From: Wenzhouxiangellaceae bacterium
GTDB lineage: Bacteria > Pseudomonadota > Gammaproteobacteria > Xanthomonadales > Wenzhouxiangellaceae
Length of the DNA: 44,762 nucleotides
NCBI GenBank assembly: GCA_018334995.1
Contig: JAGXKW010000002.1
Span: forward strand, 63,053-107,814
Reading direction: 5' to 3'
The position numbers and the translations under genes are program-made. The notes under the pieces were generated by a model, which searched no databases, had not been told where the DNA came from, and saw only the letters and a list, made by a program, of their open reading frames with translations. Shown one piece after another: positions 42,959-44,762 of this stretch (positions are counted from its first letter, which is position 1; each line of letters starts with the position of its first letter).

Positions 42959-43873
42959 ATGGCCGATTCGATTCCGTCGGCAATCGATAGTTTCCTCACC
43001 GACTGTGCGGCGCGCGGCCAACTGGCAGGCAGCAGCGTGGTCGCCTACCGGCGCGATCTTAAACGCCTCGCCGCCTGGTGCCGAAAGCACGATATCGATC
43101 GGCTGGAGGAACTGGATCCGGCGGCGCTGAGAAGCTTCGCCGCCAGCCTGGGAAGAGCCGGGCTGGATCCCCGCTCCATCCAGCGGCACCTTTCGGCGCT
43201 GCGGAAATTTTTCCGCTACCTGGCCGACCAGGGGGTCATCGAAGCCAGCCCGGCCACGGACCTCAAGGCGCCGCGCGCCCGGCGCAAGTTGCCGCGCACG
43301 CTCGATCCCGATCAGGTGCTACAGCTGCTGGAGATCAAGGGAAAAAAACCGCTGGACCTCCGCGACCGGGCCATGCTGGAGCTCTGTTACTCGTCCGGCT
43401 TGCGGGTCAGCGAGCTGGCCGACGCGCGCTGGGACCGGCTCGACACGCAACAGGGCCTGCTCCGTGTCATCGGCAAGGGCGACAAGGAGCGTATCGTACC
43501 GGTCGGCCGACATGCGCTGGCCGCGCTGGATCGATGGCGCCGCACCGTGGCCGCGTTCAGTGGCACTCAATCCGCGTACATCTTCATTAGCGCGAAAGGC
43601 AATCCGCTTGGCATACGCGCCATTCAGAAACGCATCGGCGAGCGCGCCCTGAGCCAGGGCCTGGGGCAGCACGTCCACCCTCACCAGTTGCGTCATTCCT
43701 TCGCCTCGCACATCCTGGAGTCGTCCGGCGACCTGCGCGCGGTGCAGGAACTGCTGGGTCACGCCAACCTGTCGACGACCCAGATCTACACCCATCTAGA
43801 TTTCCAGCACCTGGCCGAGGTCTATGACGAGGCCCATCCACGCGCAAAGAAGTCGGGCGGGGGGAAAGCCTGA
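42959..43873 (+). CDS. xerC: tyrosine recombinase XerC
   Basis: 304 residues. The SAM-like core-binding domain (about 1-95) is followed by the catalytic domain with Arg149 (GLRVSEL), Lys173, His242 and Arg245 (HQLRH), His268 (LGHANLSTTQIYTH) and nucleophile Tyr277. With XerD it resolves chromosome dimers at dif. The neighbourhood dapF-DUF484-xerC identifies it as XerC rather than a phage integrase. No clear ribosome site precedes the ATG; coupling to DUF484 is likely. Confidence 0.95.
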   Translation: MADSIPSAIDSFLTDCAARGQLAGSSVVAYRRDLKRLAAWCRKHDIDRLEELDPAALRSFAASLGRAGLDPRSIQRHLSALRKFFRYLADQGVIEASPATDLKAPRARRKLPRTLDPDQVLQLLEIKGKKPLDLRDRAMLELCYSSGLRVSELADARWDRLDTQQGLLRVIGKGDKERIVPVGRHALAALDRWRRTVAAFSGTQSAYIFISAKGNPLGIRAIQKRIGERALSQGLGQHVHPHQLRHSFASHILESSGDLRAVQELLGHANLSTTQIYTHLDFQHLAEVYDEAHPRAKKSGGGKA

Positions 43874-43898
43874 AAAAATACGGTGTTGCCAAAGCCGT

Positions 43899-44129
43899 TC
43901 ATTCGTCCTGCTCCAGCAGCTGCATCAGCTCCGAATAGAGTCGACGCGCACGGGTTTCATAGACCTCCGGCACTTGGACGCGGATCGCGCTGTAGCTGCT
44001 CTGCACGCCCAGAAGCGTCGCGAACCCTTCGGAGCCCAGATGGACCGGGATTTCCTCGGACTCGAACTTCATCCGGACCATCTGGGCCAGCGGGATGTCG
44101 TGCAGCTTGGCAATCGTGATCAGGGCCAT
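43899..44129 (-). CDS. small DUF2007-like protein
   Basis: 76 residues from the ATG at 44129, preceded by GGGAG with 7-nt spacing. Starts further upstream would run through repeated palindromes and are unlikely. The pattern of an N-terminal strand, a helix with KFESEEIPVHLGSEG, and a closing RVQVPEVYETRARRLYSEL matches DUF2007, small cytoplasmic proteins often called putative signal transducers without known targets. It converges on xerC with a 25-bp gap and has no visible terminator between them. Confidence 0.6.
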   Translation of the reverse strand: MALITIAKLHDIPLAQMVRMKFESEEIPVHLGSEGFATLLGVQSSYSAIRVQVPEVYETRARRLYSELMQLLEQDE

Positions 44130-44163
44130 GAACAGGCTCCCAGGGAACGTGAACCGCACTCTA

Positions 44164-44215
44164 GCGCATTCATGCGCATTCTTCGTGTTCACTGGCGCAT
44201 TCATGCGCGTTCTTC
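44164..44215. repeat. two tandem 14-bp palindromes, 31 bp apart
   Basis: GCGCAT-TC-ATGCGC occurs at 44164-44177 and again, identical, at 44195-44208. The match extends seven bases to the right with one difference (ATTCTTC / GTTCTTC). The centres are 31 bp apart, close to three helical turns, so two bound dimers would face the same side. The pair sits between two divergent genes, the second copy just left of the -35-like TTCTTC of the HerA-like gene. It looks like a double operator. Confidence 0.55.
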
Positions 44216-44238
44216 CTGGCCTTGGGTTCAGCTAACAT
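44210..44238 (+). promoter_or_regulatory. candidate promoter of the HerA-like gene
   Basis: TTCTTC (44210-44215), a 17-nt spacer and TAACAT (44233-44238, four of six -10 matches) precede the GTG at 44269. The -35 is weak, which would fit activation from the palindromes directly upstream. A further small inverted repeat, CTGAA-CTT-TTCAG (44244-44256), lies in the leader. Confidence 0.35.
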
Positions 44239-44268
44239 GCACACTGAACTTTTCAGGCGCAGATTCGA

Positions 44269-44762
44269 GTGAAGCATGATTCCCTCTTGATCGGCAAGGG
44301 CGTTGGTCAACTCCGGCTTGACGCCCGCTATGCCAACCGCCACGGCCTGGTCGCAGGCGCAACCGGCACCGGCAAGACCGTGACCCTGATGCTGATGGCC
44401 GAAGGCTTCTCGCGCATGGGCGTGCCGGTATTCATGGCCGACGCCAAGGGCGACATCGCCGGGCTGGCCGCGGCCGGCACACCCCACCCGAAGATCGACG
44501 AGCGCATCGAGACCATCGGCATCGAGGACTACGTACAGCAGCCCAACCCGACCGTGTTCTGGGACCTGTGGGGCAACGGCGGCCACCCGGTCCGAACCAC
44601 CGTGACCGAAATCGGCCCGATCCTGCTGTCGCGCATGCTGGAACTCAACGACACCCAGGAAGGCGTGCTCAGCGTCGCCTTCCGGGTCGCCGACGAGGCC
44701 GGCCTGCTGCTGCTGGACCTCAAGGACCTGCGCGCGCTGCTCAATCACGTCGCCGAGAACCG
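44269..44762 (+). CDS. HerA-like helicase/ATPase, DUF853 (5' part only)
   Basis: The first 164 codons are present; the gene runs off the window. It starts at a GTG, the only possible start after an in-frame TGA at 44245. Walker A is GATGTGKT (residues 30-37), followed by FMADAKGDIAGLAAAG, diagnostic for the DUF853 family (YjgR of E. coli). The family is related to HerA/FtsK translocases. Its biological role is not established. Regulatory repeats lie directly upstream. Confidence 0.88.
   Translation, partial: MKHDSLLIGKGVGQLRLDARYANRHGLVAGATGTGKTVTLMLMAEGFSRMGVPVFMADAKGDIAGLAAAGTPHPKIDERIETIGIEDYVQQPNPTVFWDLWGNGGHPVRTTVTEIGPILLSRMLELNDTQEGVLSVAFRVADEAGLLLLDLKDLRALLNHVAEN

Noticed and set aside
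1-44762. Search for mobile elements, CRISPR arrays, tRNA/rRNA genes and attachment sites
   Set aside because: No transposase, integrase other than XerC, direct-repeat array or tRNA-like cloverleaf was recognised by eye. XerC lies in its housekeeping context, not beside phage genes.

Overview
The window is a single, gene-dense, high-G+C stretch of gammaproteobacterial housekeeping chromosome. Most junctions are ATGA overlaps or gaps under 60 bp, and no gene-free stretch exceeds 300 bp; the longest are about 281 bp before the Crp/Fnr regulator and 272 bp between hemC and hemD. No insertion sequence, phage gene, CRISPR array, tRNA or rRNA was seen. Gene order (algR-hemC-hemD-hemX-hemY; sucCD beside pilSR; lptM-dapF-DUF484-xerC; rsfS-rlmH-maf-rng-yhdP-tldD-pmbA) and a secreted subtilase with C-terminal beta-rich modules suggest a relative of Xanthomonadales/Chromatiales, perhaps Wenzhouxiangella-like. 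That placement is inference.

Layout. 1-9.8 kb, minus strand: rsfS, rlmH, maf, rng, yhdP, tldD and pmbA (ribosome and envelope maintenance). 9.8-15.4 kb, minus: a 1390-residue secreted subtilase and glutathione reductase. 15.5-23.1 kb, plus: a DUF3293 gene leading into the complete cytochrome c maturation operon ccmABCDEFGHI, with an extra 43-codon ORF fitted exactly between ccmC and ccmD. 23.4-24.1 kb, plus: a Crp/Fnr-type regulator preceded by an FNR/DNR-like box. 24.2-30.2 kb, minus: two bacterial PH-domain membrane proteins, nadE and sucCD. 30.4-33.5 kb, plus: the pilS-pilR two-component pair. 33.6-34.4 kb, minus: a lower-G+C secreted protein of unknown function. 34.5-40.6 kb, minus: hemY, hemX, hemD, hemC, algR and a carboxylesterase. 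40.6-43.9 kb, plus: lptM, a methyltransferase, dapF, a DUF484 gene and xerC. 43.9-44.8 kb: a small DUF2007-like gene (minus) and the start of a HerA-like ATPase (plus, cut by the window end).

Functionally, heme supply (hemC, hemD, hemX, hemY) and heme attachment to c-type cytochromes (ccm), with an FNR/DNR-type regulator next to ccm, point to respiratory control. pilSR and algR point to type IV pilus and surface control. The most striking unexplained element lies between hemC and hemD on the minus strand. It is a 28-bp, three-segment hairpin whose apical loop carries two C5 tracts, followed by an intrinsic terminator that ends about 27 nt before the hemD start codon. It is either a new small RNA or a transcription-attenuation leader of hemD. 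Second is the coupled 43-residue ORF inside the ccm operon. Third is a pair of identical 14-bp palindromes, 31 bp apart, upstream of the HerA-like gene.
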